A stretch of DNA of 64,000 nucleotides, taken from assembly GCF_963678635.1 (NCBI RefSeq), contig NC_087062.1, positions 69,408,223 to 69,472,222 of the forward strand, read 5' to 3'. Positions 9,601 to 19,600 of the stretch are shown here, piece after piece (the stretch's first letter is position 1; the number at the start of each line of letters is the position of its first letter). The notes below the pieces were generated by a model. It searched no databases, was not told where the DNA came from, and saw only the letters and a program-made list of their open reading frames with translations. Origin of the DNA: Symsagittifera roscoffensis. Lineage: Eukaryota; Xenacoelomorpha; Acoela; Convolutidae. The position numbers were made by a program, and so were the translations under genes.

Positions 9601-10521
9601 GCCTTCGAAGCAACGGAAGTTGAAGAGGCAAAAGCACCAAGCAGCTTGAGCATGAAACTTAATGTTATCTCTGGTCAGAGGTTCGGTATGGCACCGCAAG
9701 GAAGTAAAATACAGTCGATAATCTCGGTGGCAGGGCATCAGGTAATCAGAAATCTGAGTGAACCGTCTGAGTTCACTTTGATGCATTTGGACACATATGC
9801 AGACTATCTGAGGCAGATGGAGCCACGCACCGAGTCGAGGGCTGTGAGGGCACTACTAACGACGGGTGGCCCTCGCATGAAGAAACTTCATGGACGCTAC
9901 CTAGAAGTCTATGGGCCGTATCAATTGATGCTGAACGTGGATGGGATCAGCATCTACACCAGGACTTATGTAACAACAGATGATGACCAAATAGGGCAGA
10001 TCTATTTGGGAGAAGAGGAACTCAAGGTCCGCAAGATAGGCCATGACACCATGATGGAACAAGACGCAGTACACATTGGATATGAAGCAGATGTGACAGC
10101 ACATCTGCTCGACACCAACGGAACAAAAATCAGAGTCACAGGGCTTCTGGACACAGGAGCGGTAGTGAGTGTGATGCCGATAAAAACTTGGGAAAGAATG
10201 GGCTTCAGGCGGGAAGATCTGATTCCTACGAATCTCCGACTGGCAGCCGCAAATCGAGGAGCCATCTACGTAGCCGGAAGAACACCGATAACGGTCCTTC
10301 ACATGGGAGGACGAGATCTTTGGATGAGCTTCCTGGTGGTAGATAATCTGGACGATGCCGACCAATTCATCTTGGGCAGAGATTTTGTCAGGAATTTTGA
10401 CGTGATGATTGATTTGAACAACGGTCTGATACGGATTAGAAACCCGGACCGAAAGTATGTTAAGAGACCAATTAATAGGATAATAACAGACGAAAATAAG
10501 GTACCAGTTTTTTTTGGATAG
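6670..10521 (+). CDS. Gag-protease polyprotein of the inner element
   Basis: A 1283-codon frame. The N-terminal 300 residues are acidic and low-complexity. A long coiled coil follows (about residues 305-425), then an Arg/Ser-rich region. A capsid-like helical region spans about 600-765. Two CCHC zinc knuckles are C802-C805-H810-C815 and C854-C857-H862-C867. The aspartic protease has its catalytic triad at D1161-T1162-G1163 (LLDTGAVVS) and the ILGRDF motif near 1235. The protein should form the particle, package RNA and mature it. The stop at 10519 directly follows a U8 run that overlaps the pol frame. The start is the first ATG of the frame. Unusually large and coiled-coil rich for a Gag. Confidence 0.92.
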   Translation: MSLDKSRIPKRGNSSRKFIPEKQRKTMTDPFVDWIKRSRSDKEETVSGRMVETRSQKTSVERKELLGVEVNTDHTMNDNQEVNGLEGGGRRLASESTPVEQGQDFATSTGTLDREEMSELSDISTEVAATGRSPTDNTMMASGTGKQTMSSSFSERMKNTFGNFFPFSMGGGAGNEGESQEDEEDEEEQGDFGSQVSLNSSIQESEAHVGREIGTMDKFGVVTTISKEANTPGQSKDFAIRTSSEPQPGESRTRGLGNALMDPEINNEKTLKQRVKARISTSTKLPGTDRVTPPLVTPLVDNGAALEEALNNIVGSLGEQNEQMSIRMSELERAVHIERESLREEINRNRQEVGRSEKRLKERTDEHMTRNLSRMTREAEQRELRLRADMEKLRIQQEQSLGTLDTKIDAMMERRTQAIMDRLDGLLSSKSGPKEGEPNSGGPSREPRVNFNEHQRRKTYGSTRGRGSSSGYATRGNQAWGPSSRASSTGNRQTSNERPTQSTHATRRSDSGKRGHTSPRRSHMGQAGNAHGDSDCRDAPHTEPSTRCEDTQAGHSRDATAMATAFEPLNRSLETFLTRLSRTNERSEKSRRVFKKPRCYKDECDGCIDTWIEVMKLHFEEEDLSERQEWSALTSNLEGTALNCVMAKKQYQHDTAEKIFGILLNRFGSGVQEHQAMMRFEKRRQREDETIDKFLDDLEMLRRRSQPDESNRRMNLAVASKFIDGVKNDELRTMLATHYTPLSTNAPTPEELRLKSKEYLLLKPPSRSGYYKNNYGNFNNGPANQGNNWYKPRDDMDKRRSCANCSSTDHHVSACPAYKQGMKAIGFSLEDEDASELDHEDFMRGVIAKFGPRCFFCNLEGHFKSDCPQFWDAVADIKHPRHEEALSGVKASKARLLSEAEARRKDKPQELVAKKMQAVTEEAREPEPATAADDFKIDYRAAARDAINRVQQELVTKEIEQKVKLELENEKLQEQLNAFEATEVEEAKAPSSLSMKLNVISGQRFGMAPQGSKIQSIISVAGHQVIRNLSEPSEFTLMHLDTYADYLRQMEPRTESRAVRALLTTGGPRMKKLHGRYLEVYGPYQLMLNVDGISIYTRTYVTTDDDQIGQIYLGEEELKVRKIGHDTMMEQDAVHIGYEADVTAHLLDTNGTKIRVTGLLDTGAVVSVMPIKTWERMGFRREDLIPTNLRLAAANRGAIYVAGRTPITVLHMGGRDLWMSFLVVDNLDDADQFILGRDFVRNFDVMIDLNNGLIRIRNPDRKYVKRPINRIITDENKVPVFFG
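10508..10515 (+). promoter_or_regulatory. Candidate -1 frameshift slippery site (T8)
   Basis: Eight T immediately precede the gag stop, and the pol frame is -1 relative to gag and overlaps it by a few bases. A U UUU UUU heptamer is a classic -1 slippery sequence, so RT would be made as a Gag-Pol fusion. A downstream RNA structure was not tested. Confidence 0.65.
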
Positions 10522-12463
10522 AAAAGTAAAATTAAAACCAGGACAAGCTGTAGTAGCAATTTTTAGAATGAGAAATCTAAATTCGTTGAGTGATAGTAAA
10601 CAGGTTTGCTTAGTACCGAATCCAAATAGTCAGAGTTCGGTGATTTTAGGCCGGAGCTTCTCGGTAACGCGAAACGGACTGTGTGTCAGTGTGTTGTTGA
10701 ACACACTAGACACCACGGTTTCAATCCAGCGTGGAAAGAAGCTTGGCTACGCTTTGCCGATGAGGACCGACTATGAGGAGACAGAAAACTTGAAGAAATA
10801 TAGTGTGAAAGACTGTCCTTATCATGCAAATAAAGATAAAATCTTAAAGAGAATTAATGAATTAAAATCTATTCATAAATTGTTTTCAATGAAATCCGAA
10901 ACGGACGACGGCTTATCAAGCTGCTCGAATTTTCCGGAACGCCCCTCGTCATATGAACTAGATTCTGACAAACCGGTTTTGCCAGAAATAGAACATTTAA
11001 AAGGGAAAATAGGTGAGGGAGATTTTGAAAAATTGCGCGACCTCCTAAATTGGAACGCCGAGGTATTTTCAAAACATAAGGCGGACATCGGTTGCTGTAA
11101 TTTCGTCGAACACGAAATCGAACTAGAAGAGGGCGCCGTTCCCTATAGGGAAGGCGCAAGGCGAATGACGCCACATAAATCGGAAGCAGGCCGAGCGGAA
11201 ATAGAAATGTTGCTTGAATACGACATGATAGAACCCTCGAAATCGCCATGGGCTTGCGGAGTAGTAATGGCGAAAAAGAAAGGGGGGCCGCTTAGATTTT
11301 GTTGCGACTTTCGTTACTTGAACGCGGTAACGATAAAAGATGCGTACCCGATACCGCGAATAGACGAGAGCCTATCTAAACTTGGTGATGCCAAGTTCTT
11401 CACCACATTGGACTTAGGTTCTGCCTTCTGGCAGGTTCCTTTGCGGAAAAAGGATAGGGAAAAAACCGGTTTCGCGTGCGAATTGGGGTTGTACCAGTGG
11501 AAGAGGATGCCCTTCGGCTTGTGCAATGCAACAGCAACTTTTCAAAGGCTGATGGCTCAGGCTTTGACAGGAGTGACCAAAAAGTACGGGAATCTCTTGA
11601 TGTGCTACGTGGATGACGTAGTCATAGCGACACCGACCCTGGAGGATCACATTGATCGGCTCGATGAGGTCTTCGGATGTATTAAAAGAGCAGGCTTGAA
11701 ATGCAAACCATCGAAATGTGAAATCCTTAGGGATTCGATCAAGTACCTGGGAAGAATGGTGGACAGGCATGGTGTGAGGCCAGATCCGGAAGCAGTAGAG
11801 GCTGTGCTGACATGGAAGGCTCCGAGGACGGACACACAGCTAATGAGCTTCCTGGGGTTTGCCAATTATTACCGTGAATTCATTAAAGGATATGCGGAAA
11901 AGGTGTACCCCATGCAGAAGCTGATGCGCAACAAAGGGAAAAAGTTCGAATGGAACGATGAGGCACAGGTTGCATTCGAGAACATAAAGCGGGAACTGTG
12001 CGAAGCGCCAGTGCTGGGCATGCCTACAGAAAAGGGCATGTATGTTCTCGACACAGACGCATCGGTGGTGGCCATCTCAGGAATCTTGCATCAAGAGCAA
12101 GAATGGAACGGAAGAACAGTTCTCCGTCCCATTGCATACGGCAGCAAAGTCTTGAGTGACACAGAGATGAAATATGGCGCACCAAAAGCAGAAATTTTTG
12201 CAGTAGTCACCTTCGTGGAGAAGTACCGTGCATACTTGGGGAGCGCTCCCTTCAAGTTACGCGTGGACAACAGAGCGTTATCCTGGTTGAAGACCTACTC
12301 GATGGATCAGAGTTATATTGGTAGATGGATAGTAAGATTGGATGGCTACCATTTGATAATCGACATAGGATGCGTGATAAACACCAGAATGCTGACAGCC
12401 TCAGCAAGAAAACTGAGTTCTATGAAAGATTGGAGCAGAAGCAGGCCAATCAGGCGGAAATAA
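10514..12463 (+). CDS. Reverse transcriptase and RNase H of the inner element
   Basis: A 649-codon frame with typical Ty3/gypsy RT blocks: an LRFCCDFRYLN-type block, TTLDLGSAFWQ, MPFGLCNATATFQ and the YVDD catalytic box (Y365-D368). RNase H begins with the DTDAS motif near residue 513 and includes the GAPKAEIFAVVTF and DNRALSWL motifs. The RNase H ending (HRMRDKHQNADSLSKK) lies in another frame, so a one-base loss near 12361-12366 cuts this ORF. The last 35 or so residues of the frame are therefore spurious. Expressed by frameshift from gag. Confidence 0.93.
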   Translation: MDRKVKLKPGQAVVAIFRMRNLNSLSDSKQVCLVPNPNSQSSVILGRSFSVTRNGLCVSVLLNTLDTTVSIQRGKKLGYALPMRTDYEETENLKKYSVKDCPYHANKDKILKRINELKSIHKLFSMKSETDDGLSSCSNFPERPSSYELDSDKPVLPEIEHLKGKIGEGDFEKLRDLLNWNAEVFSKHKADIGCCNFVEHEIELEEGAVPYREGARRMTPHKSEAGRAEIEMLLEYDMIEPSKSPWACGVVMAKKKGGPLRFCCDFRYLNAVTIKDAYPIPRIDESLSKLGDAKFFTTLDLGSAFWQVPLRKKDREKTGFACELGLYQWKRMPFGLCNATATFQRLMAQALTGVTKKYGNLLMCYVDDVVIATPTLEDHIDRLDEVFGCIKRAGLKCKPSKCEILRDSIKYLGRMVDRHGVRPDPEAVEAVLTWKAPRTDTQLMSFLGFANYYREFIKGYAEKVYPMQKLMRNKGKKFEWNDEAQVAFENIKRELCEAPVLGMPTEKGMYVLDTDASVVAISGILHQEQEWNGRTVLRPIAYGSKVLSDTEMKYGAPKAEIFAVVTFVEKYRAYLGSAPFKLRVDNRALSWLKTYSMDQSYIGRWIVRLDGYHLIIDIGCVINTRMLTASARKLSSMKDWSRSRPIRRK

Positions 12464-12915
12464 AGGAGGGATTCTCGTTTTTGGACAAAGAAACTTATGA
12501 AGCGCTTCCCTTAACGAGATGGTTGGATAAATCAGGACATCCAAATCCAGGGCACCCTGAGTTACCTGTAGAGAAAGCAGCCGAGATAAAGATCCTGTCC
12601 AAGGAGGATCCGGTCCCCTTGGATTTGTTGCTGCGCTCGAACCTGGTCCAGCAAGAACTCTCTCGCATGAATATAAACAGCCCCTCATTATTGGATAAAA
12701 CGGTGCAAGTCACACCACAAGTAATGCGGATGCTGGGTGGATTGTTAGAAAGAGAAGTGACCAGAGATGACCCCGAGTGGACAGCAGCAGTGGCATCGCT
12801 AACAGTCAGTGAGAAGGTGAAGATCATGCCGTCCAGACGACAGCACGAAGAGAACGAAAGGGATTGTAGGACAATAGTTCAGCAACTAGTATCCTCAATA
12901 CCCCAGGAGATTTGA
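12364..12915 (+). CDS. Pol continuation: RNase H end and linker of the inner element
   Basis: The open frame (from 12325) takes over after the frameshift with the conserved RNase H terminus and continues through a charged linker with no recognised domain to a TGA at 12913-12915. The same frame stays open beyond that TGA to 13716, so the stop looks like a single nonsense change, for example CGA to TGA. Confidence 0.7.
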   Translation, partial: HRMRDKHQNADSLSKKTEFYERLEQKQANQAEIKEGFSFLDKETYEALPLTRWLDKSGHPNPGHPELPVEKAAEIKILSKEDPVPLDLLLRSNLVQQELSRMNINSPSLLDKTVQVTPQVMRMLGGLLEREVTRDDPEWTAAVASLTVSEKVKIMPSRRQHEENERDCRTIVQQLVSSIPQEI

Positions 12916-13716
12916 ACAAGTACTTCTTACGGACAGAAAGAACAGGGGAGCAGCAAGCGAAAGAAAACCGTCACCTTTGTAGACCGGGATAAAGAGGGTG
13001 AAGTTGTAGAACAAAATCTGCCGCAAGACTATTTGTCCGGGGAGAAGGATGAGGAGAAGAACCAGCGATCACAAGATCAACACCCGGGACAAGTAAATTT
13101 GTCCGGGGAGTCTGAGATAAACGAGGAAATTCCTGATGAGAGACAGGACCCAGAGAACAAGGTTTCGTCCGGGGAGTTCAGGTGGATGCGAAGAAAGCAC
13201 AGACATGATCTGGAGGAGCGTGCAGTCTCCAGCACAACCTCTTCGACGGATGATGATTCCCGAAACTCAGGAATGGACACCTTTTCAGACAGGGACTCGA
13301 GTTCGGGATCCGAACTGTCAGAACTAGCGATACACACGCTACTAGTGGAAACTCGGGCAAGGGACCTGGACAGAGAAGTGTACCAGGATCCTGACAGTGA
13401 TCGCTACCTAATACCAAGCGAAAGAGTCTTTGACAACGCAGCGGATGACTTAGAAACGATAGCGGTATCGAAACGCTCGATAAGCCTATTGCCGCAGAAA
13501 GAGGCAGTCAGGACTGATCTTCAACCGTTTCAGCAAGAAACACAACCGTTGGCGAAGATTTGGTGCGTTAAGATGGAAGAAGACACACATCAGCCCAATG
13601 AGCTGAATAGTCAGATGAGGGTCATGAAGACGTACTTGAAGGCGAGATACAGACTCTCGGACCTTCTAAGGGCGCAGAGAAATGATCGCATGACAAGCAA
13701 CCTAAAAGGTGGATAG
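12916..13716 (+). CDS. Pol linker segment between RNase H and integrase
   Basis: In frame with the preceding segment after the TGA, with no other stop until 13714. It is acidic, Ser/Asp-rich and probably disordered, with a repeated LSGE/SSGE motif (about 13033, 13102, 13168). The last residues should run into the integrase N-terminus, but a run of four A (13704-13707) appears one base short and shifts the frame. Confidence 0.65.
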   Translation, partial: TSTSYGQKEQGSSKRKKTVTFVDRDKEGEVVEQNLPQDYLSGEKDEEKNQRSQDQHPGQVNLSGESEINEEIPDERQDPENKVSSGEFRWMRRKHRHDLEERAVSSTTSSTDDDSRNSGMDTFSDRDSSSGSELSELAIHTLLVETRARDLDREVYQDPDSDRYLIPSERVFDNAADDLETIAVSKRSISLLPQKEAVRTDLQPFQQETQPLAKIWCVKMEEDTHQPNELNSQMRVMKTYLKARYRLSDLLRAQRNDRMTSNLKGG

Positions 13717-16274
13717 AAAACATTGCACCTGACAAAGGTGACCTGGAAGAAGACAGCTATAGGACCCTGAGACAATACTTCATGCAGAAGGAGGGGAGAT
13801 TATATCTGAACAAGGACGGGATCGTGGCTTGTAGGAGAAGAGAAGAAGACAAAGTCTTATACAAATATAACGCGATAGTGTTGCCGCAACTCTATCAGAC
13901 AGAACTATTATTCAGGTCGCATGATCAGATGGGCCATCAAGGGATCGACAAAGTGTATCAGAGGATCCTGAAGCGCTTTGAGTGGCCTGGAATGAAAAAG
14001 GCATGTGAGAAATGGGTAACAGCGTGCCTGTCATGCCAACAGGTCAAGGATCCAAGGAAATTACGATTTCCTTTACAATCGATTGAGTCGTCTGAATTCA
14101 ACGAGGTGGTGCAGATAGATCACCAGAAGATATGCATGACAGACAGCGGTTATAACCAAGTCTTGGTCATGATAGATCACTTCACGAAGTATGCAGAGGC
14201 CGTGCCCTGCATAACTGCCTCGGCGGAAGAGACATGCGACCACCTGATCAACACGTGGATAGCAAGACATGGTTGTCCGATGACGTTTCAATCGGATAAT
14301 GGAACAGCTTTCGTAGGAGAGCTTACGAAAGAGCTTATGAGACGCTCACAGGTCGCTCAGGCCCACTCCACGACATACCACCCTCAAACGAATGGTTTAG
14401 TGGAAAGACAGAATAGGACGTTAGTGTCGATGCTGAGAGTATACTGTTCCAGGTATATGACCGACTGGGACAGATACCTTCCACAGGTGATGGGGGCATA
14501 TAACAGCACGCTACACTCCACCACTGGAGTCAGTCCACACATGATGTTGACTGGACACGAGAAGTCTTTACCCTTAACCTTCTTCTACCCAGAGTATGAG
14601 GGAAAGAAAACATCACCACAGGTTTACGTAAGGGATGTGATCAGACGTCAACAGGAGTTGAACGATCTGTGCAGACGAAATACTCAGCAAGCACAGGCAA
14701 GGCAAAGAAAAAGATTCGACAAGAAAGCAGCTGGTGCAAAGGCCTACTCGGTGGGAGACTACGTATGGGTATTTCAGAACGTTATACCACCGAAAGGAAC
14801 AAAGAAGCTTCTAAAAAAGTGGAGGGGACCCTTCATGATTACGGAGGTGCACCAGGAGGGACGCTTTTATAGACTGAGTACTGGCCGAGCCGCCCACTAC
14901 GAGAACATCAAGCCACACAATCCATCGACAGAAGACTGGTGTATACCTGCAGACATGGAAGAAGGGGATTATCTAATGATGGATCCTGCTTGTGAGGTCA
15001 ATGAAAAAGGCACCAGGGAGAAGAACGATGGAAACGAAGTCGTAGAGGAAGGTACGGATACACCATTGGACCTGGATCCAAACGAACAGATCGAAGCGGA
15101 CGATGAAACCTTACCCTACGCAGAAGAGGATTGGCAGGATCCCGAACAGATAGAGGTTCCCAAGAACTTGGAACCAGATCTTCCGTTCACGATGCGGACT
15201 CGTCAGAAGGACGGGACGAGACCAAGAAAGAAATACAATCCTTACGGTGACGACTTTGTAGTGGATAGGATTGATCTAAAGAATATAGTGGAGGAAGTAG
15301 TGGGTTTAGAGGAAATAACCGTGTCACAAGACATTGACATAGTCGATGAGCACAACGATGAGTGGGTTGACGACTGGTCGAAACCCGAGGTAGAATTCGA
15401 CGATGAGCAACAGCAGTCAAATGAACAAGACCTGACGAACCTGCGTGTCTTAGAGTGGCTGAACGAAATGACATCAGACCCTAAAGAGACCAGCGTTACG
15501 ATTCAATACGTAGATCGCGAAAGCGCGAAATACAATAAGATCGAACGAGATGATTCTTCCTGGGCTGCCCAGGAAGGACAACTTCTCATTCCAGCTTCTA
15601 ACCTTGACTTGATATCCAGTATGCGATCGACGGGGACGCCGATGGATGTTTTTGTCCGGGGAGTGGGGGTAGGACTTACCCACACTGAAAACCTGATAAT
15701 AAAAAAGTTGAGAATAGCAAGAGAAACAGGAGACTTAGAAGCAGAAACAGGCGAAGAACCTAAGAAACCTGGCATAGGCAGGGTAGTTGAGTCATATTTT
15801 AATTTACCGAATGAATATTCTAGTAACATAATACTAACAGACAGTGATTTCATACTCACAAACAGAACATGTGCGATAGCAATCACCGCAGACATGAGTT
15901 TTAGGACAGCGTTAGCGGCAGACTTTAAGAGAGAATACAAAAACGTGGAATTCCTTTGGAAGCAAAGACCAGGGATAGGGGGCGTAGCAGCCTTACCTCC
16001 GGCGGTGTCGCAGATACCGGGAAAGTACTTATGCTTCTTGGTAACGAGGGCGACGGAGAAGCAGCACGTGGACCCAGAAAACCTAGTCTTGTCTTTGACG
16101 AGGCTGAGGGACTTCCTTGTAGAAATGGACGTAAAGGAGCTCTCGCTTCCATTGTACGATCCAAACAGAGGAAGACTGCATCCTCGGGAATTGTACGCGC
16201 TTGTACACGTGATATTCTCTGAGACGAACATACAAGTATATCTACACAAGAAATATTACTTAAGTATAGGCTGA
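13708..16274 (+). CDS. Integrase with macro-like C-terminal domain, inner element
   Basis: The main ATG frame is 13782-16274 (830 codons); the frame is open from about 13708. The HHCC zinc-binding region (HQGIDKVYQRI through CLSCQQ) precedes a DD35E catalytic core with D113, D172 and E208 counted from 13782. A GPF module (KKWRGPFMI) near residue 350 follows. After an acidic linker, residues about 665-828 resemble a macrodomain: ITADMSFRTALAADFKREY (I701 onward), FLVTRAT (F752 onward), then helices and a C-terminal beta strand. The positions that in TARG1 hold the catalytic Lys and Asp are not conserved here, so it may bind ADP-ribose without cleaving it, or be degenerate. Confidence 0.88.
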
Positions 16275-16662
16275 GTGATGTGCGAAAGAGTGTTAGGCCA
16301 AAGACTAAGTTGCATGTGATATGTGTGTTATGTTATGTTATGTTATGTGTTAGGTTATTAAGATCATGGGTAAGTAGGGGTTAGTGACCATGAACAACTA
16401 GATGACGATCTTGGGAATAGATCCAAAGTTTGGACTGTCCAATCTTAGGTCGAATTCCAAAATTTTAGAAACCAATTGATTTTAACAAATTTTAGGATAA
16501 ATATCTTTTTATCTGAACTGTTTTAAGCAAATTTTAACGATATATGTTAAGGTGAAACTGACAAGTGTGACATTCGTGGTTTCTTTTCTAGATCCTGATT
16601 GATCATTTAAATTACTCACTTGAGTCAAAGAATCGAATCAAATTAAACTTGAAAAGAATAGA
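16275..16662 (+). other. Spacer before the third gene of the inner element, with candidate splice acceptor
   Basis: No ORF. It contains a short GTTAT tandem repeat (16325-16350), an 11-bp copy of the LTR start TGTGACATTCG at 16566-16576, and a pyrimidine-rich GGTTTCTTTTCTAG ending at 16591. The last is a good candidate acceptor for a subgenomic mRNA of the third gene, 72 bp before its ATG. Confidence 0.5.
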
Positions 16663-19600
16663 ATGGACAACTCCAACCTGGATGAATTGATGGACCTGGC
16701 AGAGGCATATGTAGGACCGATGGTAGATGCGATCTATCGTCGGCTGATCGAACGAAACTTCGCTCTGGAGGACCCAGAGGTGGTCATGTTGCTGACCGCC
16801 CTGATCAACATCTTGGGGCACGACAACCGTGGGGACCGCCCCACGGAAGTCCTGTTGATGGCAGCATATGGAGAAAGAGGAGTACTAGACCGCTCGAACA
16901 TGAGAGTGATGAGGTGGAGAAACGGGGCTCTCTCAGGGAGTGACTTGGCGAATGAGCCTGGATTGGGAAGTTCTAGGACTTACCAACCAGGTGAGATGCC
17001 AATGCCCTCTAAGCCTAAACCTGGGTTGACGAGAATGCATCGGGAGATGAACAGCGAGGCGACCTCGTCTGGTTCACCACTGAGAGCAGCTGTGCCACCA
17101 AAAAGGGCGAAAGTAACACAGAAGGTTCAGACGAACCAAACCATACAAGATCTGGACGAGATGAACGATCAGCTGAGAAGTACGAAGAAGGAGCTGGACG
17201 AGATGACCAGAAGCATGCTCCAGATGGAGGAAGATCGGGACATGTGGAGAAAGTTGTTTGAAGACTGCAACAAAAAGCAGGGTCAAGAGATCGAACGCTT
17301 AAGGCAGGAATACAAAGAGCGATCGGAGCAGGTAGCGTTGACAACGGCCGTGGAGAAAGTGATACCTGCAAGGGATATTCCTCGTGGGCAGTCCCCGATG
17401 GAGCTCTTGACGCCTCGAGAAATGAGTCAAACAACGGAGACACGACCTCTAGCAGAGACAAATCGAGTAACGATCCCGGATCCTAGTGACACCTTGGGTG
17501 ATCCCGTCGTAGAACAGACAGTGAGGAAACTGATAGAGACAGCTGGACGACTGGTCGCTAACAAGAATGCGCCAGGTTCCGGGGTGACTGCACCCTATGG
17601 AACGATTGACGATACGGGCAGAGTACAACTCTCCCAGACCGTGATCAGACAAGGGATAAGTAACGTGACACCACTCAAGGGGAGCTCGAGAATCCCAGAG
17701 AGGAAAGTACGAAAGATGCCAGCGAAGAAAGTGTCTCGTGTAATAGACGTGCAGAAGAATAATCAATTGGAGTATAATTTCACGGGAGTTCCGGAGACAG
17801 ATCCGAGGGCCTGCTTCAATCGAGCTACCTGGAGCCCGGCTGTGAACCTGCAGCAACCACCACTCGGGACATCTCACCTGATATTGGGAGACAGTTTAGT
17901 CAGAGTGCTGTCGAATTTGAGGACCTCGTGGGTCACCACGGTGATGGCCTTTGGAGGCGCGACGATAGCCCAATTATATCGGATGGTGGAACTGATGAAT
18001 CCAGGGAAGATTCCCAATGAGATGATCTTAGTTGGGACGAATGACATCTCCAGAGGATCAGACGAGCAGGAAGCACTGTGGGAGTCAATGATGGTGTGTT
18101 TGTTCACTACCCTCTGGCAGAAGTTCAGTTGCGCGGTACTGACCGTTTGCACTGTGCCAATGAATACGAGAAGCCTGACAGCATCAGGAAGGAGGCACAA
18201 CGAGGGAGTCATGAGATGGAACAACATCTTGAGGAACCTAGCAAATCGAAATGCCGGAAGGATGATCCTCATGGACATTGAGCATGAGTTGAGAGCCATG
18301 GATCAGGCCAGACTGACCACGGATGGCATCCACTTCGACAGTATCGAAGGACAAGCTTGGTTGAATCGAGTCTTCCAAGAACGATTGGAGGAGCTGGAAG
18401 CAGAACTCTTTGACACAGGAGTGCTGAAGGAAGGGGGAACGGTGAGTGATGCGGTAATTACCACCTTTGTGCCTCCTAGCCTGGAAACACGCCTGGGCAC
18501 GGTCCCAGCCGTCACGAATTACCGGCAACAAAGCTCCAGCGAACCAGGTCGAAGAACAGACGTGCAGGATCGGTTGGGAGAAGCACCGATGAGGAGAACA
18601 ATTCATCCTAGGAGAAGGATAGGACCTGTCAACCAAGCAATCGAAGAAGTAGCACGCACATCTAGATCGGACACTAGATCGGAGACGACGAGTACCAGTC
18701 GAGAGGAAAGACCGAGCAGAGGCTCATTGTTGTGGTCGAGGTCCATACCGTCTCCTTGGCATATATACAAAGACGAACTAATGAAGCTGGATCTCCAGAG
18801 AGTAAGCTTCATCGAAGATGCAAGGAGGATGTTGAATGGAGCGACGCTATCCGTCAGCAAATTGTACTCGATAACCGGCGTAGACTGGTTGATAGCCGCT
18901 AGCATAAATTTCAGCTCCACGACGGCCTTGAGATTTGCTGATTTGGAGGGACTGCCCTCTAACAACACGATGGGACCAGTGAATGCGAGACCGTTGCAAG
19001 ATGTGAGATTGAACCATGATGAGGGGAATCGTGAAGAGAGACCAGGAAGATTCATGACGGCGAGAGCGCCGATTGGACAACACGTGAAGATATTCAGACA
19101 GCTGACGACACCACCTGGTCATGTGAAGGAGAGAGTGTACCCAAAACTAGTGAACCACGATGGTGATGCCCAGAGACATGGCGGATTGACAGCGATAACG
19201 AAAGATGAGACCATCTTCGCTGCCTATGACAAAGCAGAGATGAGGAAGGCCAAAATCATGGTAGTAGCGAATTCAGAGTTCGTGTACACCTCCAAGTCTT
19301 TGTTTTGGCCGGACGTCATAATGTTGGCCGCGGTTGACCTAGACCTATTGCAATCAGTGTCTTTGGCTATAGGGGTACAAAGGCAGACAGAAATGAACCC
19401 AATTACGATTGTGTTTGCTGGCATCAATGACCATCTACACAGTAGAGGTTTTCTGAGCAGGCTCAGAGATCCTGCAACAGCAGAAAACGCAGTATGGCCA
19501 GCAATAAAAGACATCCTGGAGTCGATGGGTGAAGTGGTGGATGCGACGAAGGAAGGGTCATTCAATAAAGTGGCGTTGAGAGTAGTATTCGCGTTGTCTC

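Noticed and set aside
15503-16249. 248-codon minus-strand frame opposite the integrase tail
   Set aside because: Shadow of the plus-strand gene; low-complexity Ser-rich product.
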